NCBI GenBank assembly: GCA_003993805.1
Contig: RSEF01000026.1
Span: forward strand, 4,791,778-4,855,777
Source: Himantopus leucocephalus
Taxonomy: Eukaryota; Chordata; Aves; Charadriiformes; Recurvirostridae
DNA length: 64,000 bases
Direction of reading: 5' to 3'
The notes under the pieces were generated by a model that saw only the letters and a list, made by a program, of their open reading frames with translations, was not told the origin of the DNA and did not search any database. Shown in pieces: positions 27,001 through 38,842 of this stretch (position 1 is the stretch's first letter; each line of letters opens with the position of its first letter). Both the position numbers and the translations under genes were made by a program.

Positions 27001-30000
27001 GAAGACCCTTCACTAACTTGATTTGAAACAGATCATCCCAGTAACCAGGAAAAACACTTTCATCTATTATGGTGCCATGTTTACTATACAAGTCCAACTG
27101 AAACAGGAAAAATCTCCAGAACAGGGACAGGGCTATACAGTGTCCTGTTAAAACTTCTGTTACAGAAAAGGAATGACAGGGTATATGGCACCTTTACAGT
27201 AGTATAACATGTTCACACTAGAGTTTGTTGAAGAGTAAAAGAAAAATCCCTTGCAATGAAGCTGTTAGGTCAATACAAAACCAGGGTGTAGCCTAAGCCT
27301 AAAGGGAAAACCTTTGTTATGAAATAACGGCCTAGATTTTATACCTATGCAGGTTACAGTACCAGTCCTGATCCCACATCAACAGCATCTGTTCCAAGTG
27401 AAAATATGGCCTGCAAGGCCCAAAATTCTGCTGCTGTCTAGTAGCAGGGTAAAATTATCACAATCCTGTTTCCTATACGTCTATAATCAGTTACATTTTA
27501 AGACAGCAGAGAGAACTCTTACTTTTTGTTTCTACTAAGTCAGCAATCTTATTTTTTGATTCCTGCAGCTGAGTCTTGATGTCTCTTATTATACCATCTT
27601 TTTCGTCGCTCTGTATGGTAAGAACTGAAATCTAACAAAATTAATATAATATCATAATGAAGTGCAGAAAACCAGGACAGGTTCTCATTTTCATTTGTGC
27701 ACTGCGTATGATTAGCATACATACTGCTGTCATTCAAGTTAAATAAGGTGATCAATCTTAGCCAAATATTGATCAAGTCATATTACTCTGGATGAAAAAG
27801 CTCTTCAGTTCAAAATAAAAGCATGAATTCCAACAGACTAAAGATACTGGAACATTACTAAAGTTAGCAGAATAGCAGCTCCAGCTGTTATTTTTGTCTT
27901 TTTTACTGATGCCCAGAAACACTCCTTGCCCCTTTGAAATGTCACATCCATCCTCAAAAAACCAACAACTCTTGACCCTCCCAGATACAGTCTGCTTCTC
28001 AGACTCCTGCTTCCAAACTAAAAACTCTTACCACAATTAATTTCTTCAACTTAATCAGTCTTCCATCATGGCTACCTCATAACACCACTACAAAAAAACT
28101 ACTCTAATCTCAGATTTCTAAACTCTGTTAGCCTGTGGTCTGATATGCATTATAATCCTTCTTCCCAAGTTCCTTCTTACCAGACACGAACTATACCTTT
28201 CTTAATTATGAGGAGTGATGACTCCTTTGCTAATTTTATGCTTCTGCACAAGCCACTTTTATAAAGGCAAGCGTATGTATAGAGAACAGAAAGAGTATTC
28301 AGTGTTTACATGGTTTTAAATCCTGTCACTAAGATGTCCCTTGTTATGACACAGCAGCCTACTTCACAATTTATTCTAAATAAATAACACAGAAGAAACA
28401 TACCAGCAAAAGGTCATTTGCTAATTTCCATCCTTCCAAAATACAAATATTTTACAAACAACCAAGCACTTTTACAGTAATTGTGTTCATTTGATATATC
28501 AGCAATAACAAAAGCAAAACAAGAGTTCAAATACTAAAGAAACTGCAAGATTTGTTTCAAAAATAAAGCTATACATATTATTGTAAAACTGAGCAAACCT
28601 GCTTTTCCTTCATAATGACTTCCAGTTTGCATTCTTTTTCAAACTTGTCCACTTTTTCTGCTTCTTCTTTTACTTTTGAGATACAGTAGCCATAGTTAAT
28701 ACACTAGCTAAAATATACTCCAAGTTAAACAGTTTCCAGTTTAAGATTGTTTATAATTGTACAGCTGTACAATTTATTTCATAAAGAGTAATCAAATTAA
28801 TTTTTGCACCAGCTTTCCACAGAATTAGTCCATTATTCCGTGTATTACTTAATAGTTTGTTACAAAAAACTAACAGAAATGCACATGTAAAAATAAAACA
28901 GGCACACAGTAGCATAAATAAAGCAAATGTAATTAAAATTTCTGCAGCTGTAGACTAGTGCATTATCGTTTAAATAAACCAACTACATAAAATAAGTAGT
29001 GATCTCTACACTGTACTTCACAGATAAAACTTAGACTTTGATTGACTATTTTAAAAACAAAGTTCAAAATCTGACCCAGTGGAAAAACAATAAAAGGGCC
29101 CAGGCATTTAATAGCAGGCCACACGAATAAAAGAGGGTCCAGATTCACAGTGTTAACAGTTCACCATTCTAGCACTTCGTATCTTTCTGTCCTGAAACCG
29201 CATGCAATAAAATCTTTGAAGTACAAAATTATTAAGCCTGCAGCATAAACACAATAAACAGAATTCTCACATTTGAAACACATTTCCAATCTGGTGTTCT
29301 CTGCTTGCACACGAAGTTCTTCAAACGCCATTATCATTCTCTAAAAATAAAATTCAATATATATGTTCATATAAAACTAAGTAATGAAGAATTATGTTTA
29401 TGGTTTGTTGTTGAGTTAACAGCATGTTATAATTATTCAAAGTTGGAAGTTTAAGAATTTCTATACTCAAGATCGAAACAATTTCAAGCATGAAATATTT
29501 TTACTGGTCCATGTTTGTAGATCCCTAACATAACGGAGGAGTAGTTGTGCTTTTCTTAGTTGCTACCACAGCCTATAATTAATATTTAACCATTATACCA
29601 TGTACTCTGCTTAACCATTATACCATTGACTCTGCTTAACATCAAGTTCATCACTCCCAAAGAATGATGCCTTGCATTTTTCTATTATAAATATACTAGG
29701 GCCTTATCTTCCACACTGGAATAATCAATAACAAAAATATGATGAATTAATTTGCACTTCTTTTGCAAATTAAAAAGGTAAAAACCCTCTTTAAGTCAAG
29801 GAATATTCACACATTACACTTCTTATTCCACACAAAAAATCACCAGTTCCCATAATGAATTTTGTTGTTGTGTCACACTCAAAACTGAAATTAATTTTCT
29901 TTGTTCTTTATTTTACATTGCACTTTACATTAAATAAAATTATCTAATAGAATAACCCTAATATACCTGATCCCAAAACCTACTGAAGACAGCCCTATGC

Positions 30001-33000
30001 AACCTACTCTAGTTGACCCTGTTTTTAGCAGGGGAAGTTCTCCAGATGTTCTCCAGAGGATGCTTCCAACCTCAGCCATTCTGTGAAATCACCAGATAGA
30101 TAGGTGAAGCAGAGTACAAAAAGAAGACAGAAGTTATGGCAGTCACCATACACTAAGCAGATCATACATATCCCACAGATCATATGGATCTACGTCCCAA
30201 ACACTTGCATTTTATCCAACGAATGTGCCCTGTACAATACAAAAATAATTCTTGAAAAGGGACTGAAACCCTGACTTCCTGCATCACACATGATTGTTAT
30301 TAATTACTTTATCAGAGGACATTCTTTGTACGAATAGTATCTCAACATATCCATATAATTAGGATCACATTTAAGCCTTTTAACAAGCTACATCACTTAC
30401 TTCAACATTGTTATTAAGTTCCACGTATAGTTGTCTTGTTTCTTCTCTTTCATGTTCATCTATCAAAGTAAGAATGTACCATAAAGTTTTCCTTTTGAAA
30501 GAGAACACCAGCTGTCCAAGCCATTATGCTTAAACAGCATAATTAATTTAAAAAGGAATTATAGCCTCTTTTCTTATTTAAAAAAATCATTATGAAACAG
30601 GGCGACAAAAGTGATATCATCTGGAGAAAATGTATATTCCATTGAAACATCAAGCAAGCTCAGCTTTTCGAACTTCCTTCCCAATCTCACTTTTTCTGTG
30701 AATAGTGTAATTCTGGATCAATTTATAGAAATATATTAATTTTGACAGTATTAATGTTGTTGAATATTAATGTATCAAAAGTGTTAGGGTTTTAAAAACT
30801 GTAATATAAGGTTTAGCACTGAATTTCTTCCCATCAGCAGAGATACCCATGACCACAGAACTGTCATTATAGAATTGTAACAATATTCCGTCTCCATCTT
30901 TTTCTTTTTTTCTTTCATTTTTGTAATTGGAATTATTTTTCCCTAAGAAAACAGTTATAGAAGAGAACAGTAAGAAACACAGCTATCAAAGAAGTACAGT
31001 ATATCTATACACAGGTGTTCAATTTCATATAGAAAAAAATCCCAAGTCAAGAACATAATTTAAAACCTCGGGAATTTAAACTTTGTTAAGTTATCCAGCT
31101 GTCTTGGCTTGGTCAATTTAGTGAGAAGAATGCTAGTTACTCATAGTGTCTTGGAGTTTGGACCTTTTTTCCCCGATGAATCTGTTACTGCTCCAAACAC
31201 CGTAACGCCAACTCTGGAAATTTGTTAGAGAGAGCTGGGAGAGGTAACTAGAGTGGATTCTACTGCTTAAATAATGGGAAGGAAATGCCACCTCATATGT
31301 CTTAATATATTCAAGGTATCTGGACGGAACTGAAAAATGTCAATGGACTGACAAGACCTCAGGAGATCTGCACTCCTCTGGAGTGGCTCCTACTGGCTAA
31401 CCAGGGCTGCTTACACTGCCTTAAACCTGTATCAGTGTTCAGACACCTAAATAGCTCCGAGGCTTGTAATCTTTTAGCAAACAAACATACTGACTTCAGA
31501 AAACCTCTGGATTTAGCATTACAAAACATATGTGGATTAGACCTATGGCTTCACTTCTAATTGCACCTGATGTAGAGCCACCTACAATTTATCTCAACCG
31601 GAGAATGTCTGTGAAACAGAATGATAGCTTTTTTTCCTTTGTGAATTTAGAGAAAGCTAGAAGTACATTTACTTTCATAAATCAAAATTTAAATAGCATT
31701 TACATTTGGTGGACTTCTCTGTGAAGTGAGTACAGGTTTCCTTGAGCAGATTACACAGATGTCTTGAAGTGCTGTTTCTAAAAAAGGGAAAAATACCATA
31801 ATATGTTGTCACAGGAATGCATGGCAGTTTGAATACCTAAGTGGTAACAATGTAAATGCCCTGATGACCTTTACAATTTAACAGCTATTTGTAACTTCCC
31901 GTATTAATACAGTTCTCAGCATGAAAACTAATTATTTTCACAAAAATATATTTGATTGTATGACTTACTCTTTTAAAAGATCTTTATTTTCACATATCTC
32001 ATCTTCCAGTTTTAAACTTAGTTTTTCATTTTCAAACTAATTTCATAGGGAACAAATATAAAAACACATTGTTATTGAAAAAATATACTAGAAATACACA
32101 CTTCTCAAATCACACATGAAAAAGTAATTTTCTGCATCAGAAGACAGAAATCTATTTTATCTGATATTACATGCTGAGACATCTTATGTTACAGATTCCC
32201 TGAAAGACATAATAATAAACAATGATTTTCCAGCAACTGCAACACTTACAGGTAGGTTATTCATACATATATTCACACACTACTGCGTGCACCCCTTCTC
32301 AGAATAACCATTTTCTCAAGGCAAAAGTCAAACAATCAAAGATGACTCAAGTTACCAAATCCAATGCAAACACAAACACAACAAAAAAGGACCAATATTT
32401 TGTTTAAAATATGTAATTCAGTCACAATTGTATGCATATGTTTTTCTGTCCACCACTAGAAGCGAGATAAGAAACGGGGATAAAGCAGAGTGCTCTATTT
32501 CCTCTGCGTGTTGAACACAGAAATATGCATGAGCATACTTTATACATACCAGGAGGATGAAAGCGTATTCAGTCTTGAATAGGTTTCTGCATACCCACAG
32601 TATGATGTGCAGGTAAGTAATACCAAGATGGAATGCACATTGTTAAAAAGAGGACAACCATTTTTAAAAACCAAAATGTTACTGTTTCCTTTAATAGCAG
32701 TAGAGCCATAGGTCATTGGTATCTATCTAGCCAAATGGCTTCTCTGAAGTCATCACATTAACAGTTCAAAGTTTCTTCAACCTGTGCAACATTCTTTAAT
32801 ATTTAATTGTATGAATAATACTTTTATATTAAATCAGCAAGTACTTTCCCTTTACTTTACGTATTAAATGTATATTGTACAATACTGGCCTGCAATTCCT
32901 GAATGGCTTTACGCTGTGCTTCAATAATCTTTCTATTTTCTTGCAGTTTTCTTTCTTTCTGCTTTAGTTCAGATTCTACAGTTAGTTTCCACCGCTTGAT

Positions 33001-35833
33001 CTTCTCAGCCTCTTTGTAGAGTTTTGAATACAATTCATTCATTTTTTCTACATTCTATTAAAACAGGTTCCGTAATTTAATCTCAAATGCTATTTAATTG
33101 ATAATGTTTTAGATACATATTTATCTTTTAGAAATATCACAAGAGTAAATTTTTTTCCACAGATGGTGACACAAGCTTATATATGATCAGGAACCACAGT
33201 TTAAATCTTTGTGCATCCACAGTGTATGTATCAACAGACATTACAGAACAAGTAAGAGACACAAACACAAGTGAACAATACCCCACTGCCTGCAGATAGT
33301 GACATTGCTAAATAGATAGCCTGAAAGATATGGATAACCGCACTCCACCAAAAGTCAATAGAAGTTTTGCTAGAATTATCACTAGAGCCAAGATTCCTTC
33401 TGTTAGGTTCTTCACACCATTTTCCTTCTCTTATTCTGACAGATACTGCTGAGTTAAGTAAAAGCAGCTTCAGAGATCTTGCCCAAGACTACCTGCGATA
33501 TGTTTTTGCAGTTAACTCATACACAAAGCAGGAAGAAAAATCAACCAACTTCGCGCTCTTAGAACATCTTTAAAGCGCGATACAAGCAGTGCTTGCTCAG
33601 TGGTTTTGGCAGGTAATAGTACAGCAGGCCACAGGGCAGTTCTGCAGTTTGTTCTAGGTATGTTGTCACCTAATGCTACCCTTGTTTTAGCTGCATCATA
33701 ATACTACTACAGTCCTAACTGTACGTCAGCTGCTAGGGCTAAAAGAAGTTCAGTCCACAGGGACACAAAAATCATTAGGAGGTCTGCAAGAAATATGTTC
33801 CATTGTTGAAACAAACAGCTTTTTGTATCTGGGAAGCACAGGAAGCTACCAAAAAAAAAAGGTTAGCTTCATGGAGCTATACTAAAGCAGAAAAACATTG
33901 GTAAAGATGCTATGAGAAGAATCAAATGCTTGAGGAAACCACTCCACTAAATTCATTGCTTTATAGGTAAAATAAAGCCAGACAAGGTAATTGGGATAAT
34001 CTGCTTCAATTTTCCAAATAATACTCTGACTTCAGTCCTTCTACCTTTCAACAGGCTATTCAGAACCAGTTTCACAAAGATATGCAAGTGCCTAAATCTT
34101 ATTCTGTTTAAAACTCTGGTATTCCTCAGGCACTTCAAATTAAAAAAAAGCCAAACAAACAAACAAACAAACAAAAAACCCACAACACAGCTTGGAAATC
34201 TCCTTAATATTTAAAGGTTTATCTCCAGGCATGTTCACTGAATCACAAGTACCTCCTCCAAGTGATTCAGCTTTAAACAGGAGACAGAAAATTATTATCC
34301 CCCTTTGACTACTTCCTGTAGCTCTGAAGCGTCTATTAGAATAGTGCTTTAGGCACTGTTTTGGGAACAAATTAAGAGGCCCTAAGAAATTAGATATGCA
34401 GAGTTTATACTTAGCTGACCTCTTCATCTACCTCAGAGCAAAGTTTTACTTGCTGTGAAATCGCATCTGAAATATGAAGAGATTTTGATCAAAGTATTTA
34501 TAAAAATAACAGTGGAACTGTATTTAACATTGTTATAGCTATGAAATTGTTAAACTACTCATGAAAAATGTCAACAATATTCAAAAAATTTAAAAGAACG
34601 TGCAAGGTAAACGCTTATTTTACTCTTACCTGAGTCAGTGATTTCACCACGGTTTGGTGTACTCATCATTACAAATGGCAAATTAAAGTCATCATCTAGG
34701 CATTTGTTAAAACCCTGCACAAATTTAAAAATTAGTTTCCTATGGGTAGGTTTGTAAAGAAGGATTATAAAACCCAGAAAAAAAAAGTACAGCTAATGTG
34801 AAAATAGAATTTTCCATTAATAAATCAACTACCTACAATTTTCAAAGCCTAAGGTATTGGTAATGGATTTGGAATTCTCCTGCTTGCTCTTTACTTCACA
34901 GTGGCTTTTCAAACTGTTGGCCTTTTGCAGTTTGTTTTGTAGTGTAGACTACACTGTGGCCAAACCCGAAGTTTTCGATTACAAGAACTTACTAGCTACT
35001 GCATGCCTGTACACAGTTGCATAGTAAAGGACTCATTAACCAAAAGGATTTTTTTTCAAGTCCAGTATTTGATACTTATGTTTTGCTTTATTCCTAAGAG
35101 TAATTGTAAAGCACATCTGATTATGTTTTAGCACGAAAATTTAATTTTACAAGGTGTTTTAAAAGTCACAGAATTGTTTTGTAAATAGCGTAACTCATGT
35201 CCTGTCAGAATGTCACATTTGAATCTAAACACATTTCATAAGGAGCCTCAACATGAAAAACCATCTTGTTGAATTCACCTAACCCGGACTGCAGTGGCAG
35301 AACACTTTAACGGCACACTAGATCTGGTGGGACCGATAAATCAGAGCCAGAAAGGGTATTCGAGTGGTGTACTTCCCACTTACTGTTCTGAATTACCCAC
35401 ATCAAATGTACTTATCATTGGTGGTGTACAGTTAAAACACACAGCAGATGCTTGAGAAGACAATTCTCTTCGGTTTTGATAGAAAAAAGTAAAAGTCTTC
35501 CAAACGTTACCCCCCAGCGCGGACACTGCACAAAGTTATTTCAGCTGACGCGCCTTCAGGCACACACGTGCTGGCCAGGACGGAGGGCCAGGGCTCTGCC
35601 TGGGGACTACTGCGAGGGCCGCCCCCCCCCCCGAAAGGGCCCTTCCACCGCTCTCGCCCTCCGCCCGCCCGTCAGCCGCTGCCGCCAGAGCTGCAGAAGG
35701 CGAGGCAGGCGGCAGCACCGTTTACCTGACACTGCCCGGTTGCCCGAGTGCTCGTCTGGGGTTTGACAGCAGACACCTGGCCACCGCTCAGGCGCGGCGG
35801 CACGAACAATTTAAAAGGTTTTTCTTTTTCCAT
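9030..35833 (-). CDS. SYCP1: Synaptonemal complex protein 1, complete, 31 coding exons
   Basis: SYCP1 forms the transverse filaments that join homologous chromosome axes in meiotic prophase. Exons (plus coordinates, 5' to 3'): 35726-35833, 34630-34714, 34432-34466, 32890-33054, 31969-32036, 31704-31777, 30401-30459, 29271-29340, 28599-28672, 27523-27631, 26230-26324, 25908-26092, 24921-24988, 23680-23741, 22425-22529, 21327-21430, 20717-20834, 20402-20472, 19656-19737, 18954-19016, 18545-18607, 17821-17883, 16461-16577, 15734-15844, 14650-14742, 13632-13706, 11144-11203, 10831-11001, 9709-9852, 9259-9345, 9030-9173. All phases agree and total 975 codons; the human protein is about 976. The start MEKEKPFKLFVPPR, the block EAQRKAIQELQ near residue 125, a proline-poor coiled coil from about 77 to 774, and the basic tail ending EAEKLFT match the family. 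Three donors are GC instead of GT. The start was chosen by family match and sits in a CpG island. Confidence 0.97.
10536..10561. repeat. (TTAA)n simple repeat
   Basis: A short run of TTAA units in the SYCP1 intron between exons 10831-11001 and 9709-9852. Confidence 0.8.
11619..13425 (-). mobile_element. CR1 LINE, degenerate, reverse transcriptase to 3' end
   Basis: Lies in the SYCP1 intron between exons 13632-13706 and 11144-11203, in the same orientation. Broken frames still read as CR1 polymerase: KKANVSPAFKRGKKEDLVK and SLTSIPGKLMERMTPE (about 12.9-13.0 kb), ILFNIFINDI and KFADDTKLG (about 12.5 kb), SVASRSRDLILFLYSALVR (about 12.1 kb), then RLPKEVVESPCLETFK (about 11.8 kb). It ends in the typical bird CR1 3' region near 11.62 kb. 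Stops and frameshifts make it inactive. Confidence 0.92.
15513..15645 (-). mobile_element. CR1 3'-end fragment
   Basis: The plus strand reads the complement of the CR1 3' end (ATCACAGAAT ... ACCTTAAAGATCATCTAGTT ... CCAACCTGGCCTTGAACACTT). It is closer to the consensus than the other copies here, so probably younger. It sits in the SYCP1 intron between exons 15734-15844 and 14650-14742, about 90 bp from the nearer exon. Confidence 0.9.
17350..17455 (-). mobile_element. Old CR1 pol fragment
   Basis: GAAGTGTGGTACCCAAAACT followed by GGACACAATATTC is the complement of a conserved stretch near the end of the CR1 polymerase ORF. It lies in a SYCP1 intron. Confidence 0.65.
20400..20401 (-). other. 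SYCP1: GC splice donor of SYCP1 exon 18
   Basis: The minus strand reads CAGCTAAG|GCAAGT. The exon ends in phase 2, and its AG plus the first A of exon 19 makes the Arg of R-NELES, as in human QLRNELE. The later GT would give AAA TGA, a stop, in exon 19. Confidence 0.85.
20715..20716 (-). other. SYCP1: GC splice donor of SYCP1 exon 17
   Basis: The minus strand reads CATGAG|GCAAGT, the textbook GC-donor consensus. The exon must end in phase 0 because exon 18 opens with GAT AGT AGA. Using the GT four bases downstream would shift the frame into a TAG. Confidence 0.85.
21990..22041. repeat. Polypurine tract
   Basis: About 50 bases of G/A on the plus strand (GGTGGGGGGAGGGAAGGAGG and on), polypyrimidine on the SYCP1 sense strand. 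It lies in the SYCP1 intron between exons 22425-22529 and 21327-21430. Confidence 0.8.
30000..30088 (+). mobile_element. CR1 3'-end fragment
   Basis: Plus-strand CR1 3' end with the typical block AGCAGGGGAAGTTCTCCAGA then CTTCCAACCTCAGCCATTCT and GTGAAAT. It lies in the SYCP1 intron between exons 30401-30459 and 29271-29340. Confidence 0.8.
32888..32889 (-). other. SYCP1: GC splice donor of SYCP1 exon 4
   Basis: Exon 4 ends with codons for IQELQ, followed on the minus strand by CAG|GCCAGT. The next exon starts with a phase-0 TTT (FENEKLSLKLE) matching human FGNEK. The nearest GT, four bases further on, would put the next exon into a stop (A+TT TGA). A GC-AG intron is therefore the simplest reading. 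The +3 base is C, so this is the weakest of the three GC donors. Confidence 0.75.
34150..34176. repeat. (CAAA)n simple repeat
   Basis: Five CAAA units in the SYCP1 intron between exons 34432-34466 and 32890-33054. Confidence 0.8.
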
Positions 35834-35916
35834 GGCCTCGGAGAAGAGGGCAGGTCTCAGAGGCAGCGCCTCCTGACGGGCGCGCTAACGCGCCGGCTGC
35901 TGAGGGAGGGCAAAAA

Positions 35917-35953
35917 GGCGGGAAGCGAACGCGCGCGATGGAGGCGGGAAGCG
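35917..35953. promoter_or_regulatory. Two identical E2F-type motifs upstream of SYCP1
   Basis: GGCGGGAAGCG occurs at 35917-35927 and again at 35943-35953, 26 bp apart, 84-120 bp upstream of the SYCP1 ATG. The core GGCGGGAA (TTCCCGCC on the other strand) is the E2F consensus. E2F6 with the PRC1.6 complex is known to silence meiotic genes in somatic cells through such sites. The role here is inferred from motif and position. Confidence 0.6.
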
Positions 35954-35978
35954 GGGCGGCGCGTGCCGGGCCGCGCGA

Positions 35979-36003
35979 GGCGGGGCGGGGCGGGGCGGGG
36001 CGG
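35979..36003. promoter_or_regulatory. Tandem GC boxes between NR1H5 and SYCP1
   Basis: Five uninterrupted GGCGG units form overlapping GGGGCGGGG Sp1/KLF-type boxes about 150 bp upstream of the SYCP1 start and about 40 bp past the NR1H5 stop. Confidence 0.6.
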
Positions 36004-36043
36004 AGCAGGACACTCAGAGCGCGCGGTTCTGTTAGGGCGCCGC

Positions 36044-38811
36044 CTAGTGGAGGTCCCAGAGCTCGCAGAGCAGGGCGGTGAGCCGGGGGTCCTTCGTCCG
36101 CCACGTCACCAGCACCTCCGCGTGGGCGTGGTTGAGGGTGCGCAGCTCCGTGAGGCGCCCGACGAGGCGGGCGAAGCGCTGCGGGTCCTCGGGGTGGTGG
36201 ATCTTCGAGTGCTTGTAGAGGAGGCCCAGCAGCGGCTCCTGCAGCTCTTCGACGCGCCGCTTGTTCCTCAGGAGCGGGCGGTCTGCGGGAGCGCGGCGGG
36301 AGAGCGCGGTTAGCGGACGGCGGGCGGGTCGGGCCGGGCCGGCGCCCCTGAGGGCTCGGTGGGTGGGGGCGGGCAGCGCCTGGGGCGAGTGAAGGCCCGT
36401 GGCGAGACGCGTGGCAGCTAGGTGTGTCCTGTCCCGTCCCCCCGCCCCCCCCCAGTTTACCTGAAAAAAACACGGTCGTTGCGACAAGCAGGGCGTACTC
36501 GGTCTCGGTCACTTTCAGTTCCCCCATGCTTCTGTAGAAGTAAAACAGTGCGGTAATAAACTCCTCGGTTATACCTTAAAAATGAAATAAAATAATCAGA
36601 ATGTTATTTCAATGCAGAAACAGGCACTGCTGCTACAAGTCATTGTTGTCCTGATCTTGTAAGGCTCTGGACTGTTCCACTGCGTGAAGTAGTTAGCAAA
36701 CTTTGTAAAAACAATGTTAATTTCTGAAGCAGTAACAAAAGTTGTATTGCAGTTGTGGAGCTGTGGAGCTCTTGATAATACAGCTGAAGGCTTTATCCTG
36801 CGATATAAGCAAACATGACCACTACCTCTTCCTCCCATGAGGATGTAACGCTTGTGCACGTGACAAAGCAGCTCGAGGAAGTGGAGAGGAAGAGAAGAGG
36901 ATGAGCAGCAGCCACACCGACGGTGTTAGCTCACTGTGAGGAAGAACAGGGCCAGCAAAGCAAAAAATTCCCAGGTGCTTTGATTCTGAGACCTCCATTA
37001 CCTGTGGTAGTAGTGGAAGTTGGACTCTCTTCGTTGTGAGACATTTCCATGGAATAAATGTTGTTTTTATCAAGGTTTTGAACGTGACAACATGTCCCAT
37101 GGTCAGAAAGTCTTACATGACCTGGAACAAGACAGATGACAGTTCCCAGCCAAGCTTAATGTGACTCTAAATATTTGTCTGCATCTGCTTTGCAGATATC
37201 TACCTGGAAATGTGTGAATTTTTCCCAGATCCATGCAGGTAGAAAAATTGGTTCTTTTTGGCATCCAGCACCAGGTTCATTGGTGGCATTATTGTTGGTT
37301 AAAGCCTCTTGTGTTAAACTTGACACAATATATAATATGTCAATATTATGACTAATATTATCCACCCCACAATTTGCGCACTCAAAAATACTGCTCTTTG
37401 TTTGAAATATATGGGAGGACAACAGAGATCCAATTAATTTTTATTTATTTTAATTTTGGGGTATATTCTTTGAAAAAGAAGCCGATAGAAGGTATGTGGG
37501 CATTACCGGTACTATTCTAAGTACCACTATGCTTGAACAGGAAGTTATTTGAGATTAAGTGAATTAAAATGAATGGAATTGTTTTCAAAGTGGCAGAACC
37601 TCCTACTGGTGTTAATAGAAAGCTTGTTAGTCAAACTTACTTTCACTTGTTGATGGTTGGCATTCACTAATTCTTTGGTTATATATTTGGGCTGAACGCA
37701 AAAACATTGCCTCAACTGTTGACCCTTTTAGCAGCGCGATCTGATCTTCACTAGCTAAACTTTCAAATCCTGCAGAGAAAGATACATGTTAAGAATCAAG
37801 GAAGGCTGTGGCTGTCTTTAAGCCCCTAACATGAGTTGATAAATCTATTTTTTTAATAAGTGCCTTTACTGGAAAGGAGGAGCCATAGTTAAAAGATGCA
37901 GGTACCAGCGACTATTGGGATCTTTCGTGCTAGTTTGCAAGTTAGACATATTGTCAGTGTCCAGTGTTAGAGGTTTCACAGGAAGATACAAGTAAAAAGT
38001 TTGGGACTAAGCAAGATGTTGTAGAAAATTTCTTCCTAATATCTGATGTACATCACATGGCCTAACACCTTATAAATTTGCTATGTTGCTTAGTGACTGT
38101 GCATATTCTCTTTTTTCATTGATACCTGATCTTTTTTAAAATTGTGTTCATCTTTTGACAAACTCATTATCTGAACATATAATTCAAGTGCAAAGGAACT
38201 TTATTGATTCTCATCTTAATCCTGATCAGAGTGGGATATGTAACATAAGAAAAGAAACAGCTCATCCATTCTTTCAGATCTGTTCCAAAGTAGTGCTAAA
38301 TTACATCAAATGTCTGCTTTAAACATGTTGATTGACTTTTGTCATTAAGTTTTACAACTTAAAGAGTAATGAAAAAATTACCACCCTCCCTGTCAAATGT
38401 TACTTTTTCAACTTTACGTTGAAGTGCAGTGAATTTAATTGCATGTTCCCTTGTTCTTTATGAATGGAAAATATGAATAGGAGCACATGGTTAGTCCCTT
38501 CTGTGCTGCCTTTTCCTTTGAAGGAACATCTGTTTTTTTTTCTTTGATGACCATGATAAATTGCAAACTGAACTGGATTTCAGAGAATGTGCTGAAATAG
38601 TAATTCACTCAAGATGGTATTTTGTGGTCCATGTACTTTCAGAAAATGTCTCTAATGGAAAAGAAATGGAAAAGAAATGTAATAGCATGCTTTTGAAGTG
38701 AATGCTTCTAACTTGTCCTCATGACAAGTAAATAGTAAGTAACCTGGATCATGAGAGTTGTAAGAAAAAATAGTTGAGTGAGAGTTTTTTCTCGAATTTG
38801 TGGTTTCTGCC

Positions 38812-38842
<31 letters not shown>

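Larger units (their letters stand above)
35500..36500. promoter_or_regulatory. CpG island: SYCP1 promoter and NR1H5 3' end
   Basis: A GC- and CpG-rich block inside strongly AT-rich flanks. It holds SYCP1 exon 1, the presumed SYCP1 promoter, the NR1H5 terminal exon and the donor side of the NR1H5 penultimate exon. Long open frames here on both strands are a by-product of the scarcity of AT-rich stop codons. Confidence 0.75.

Noticed and set aside
32886..32889. GT four bases past SYCP1 exon 4 as the true donor
   Set aside because: It would leave phase 1 and produce a TGA at the start of exon 5.
35811..36527. 238-codon minus-strand ORF over the NR1H5 terminal exons
   Set aside because: It reads through an intron in a CpG island. 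Only its first part overlaps the real exon 36461-36574; the rest is Pro/Ala/Arg-rich compositional frame.
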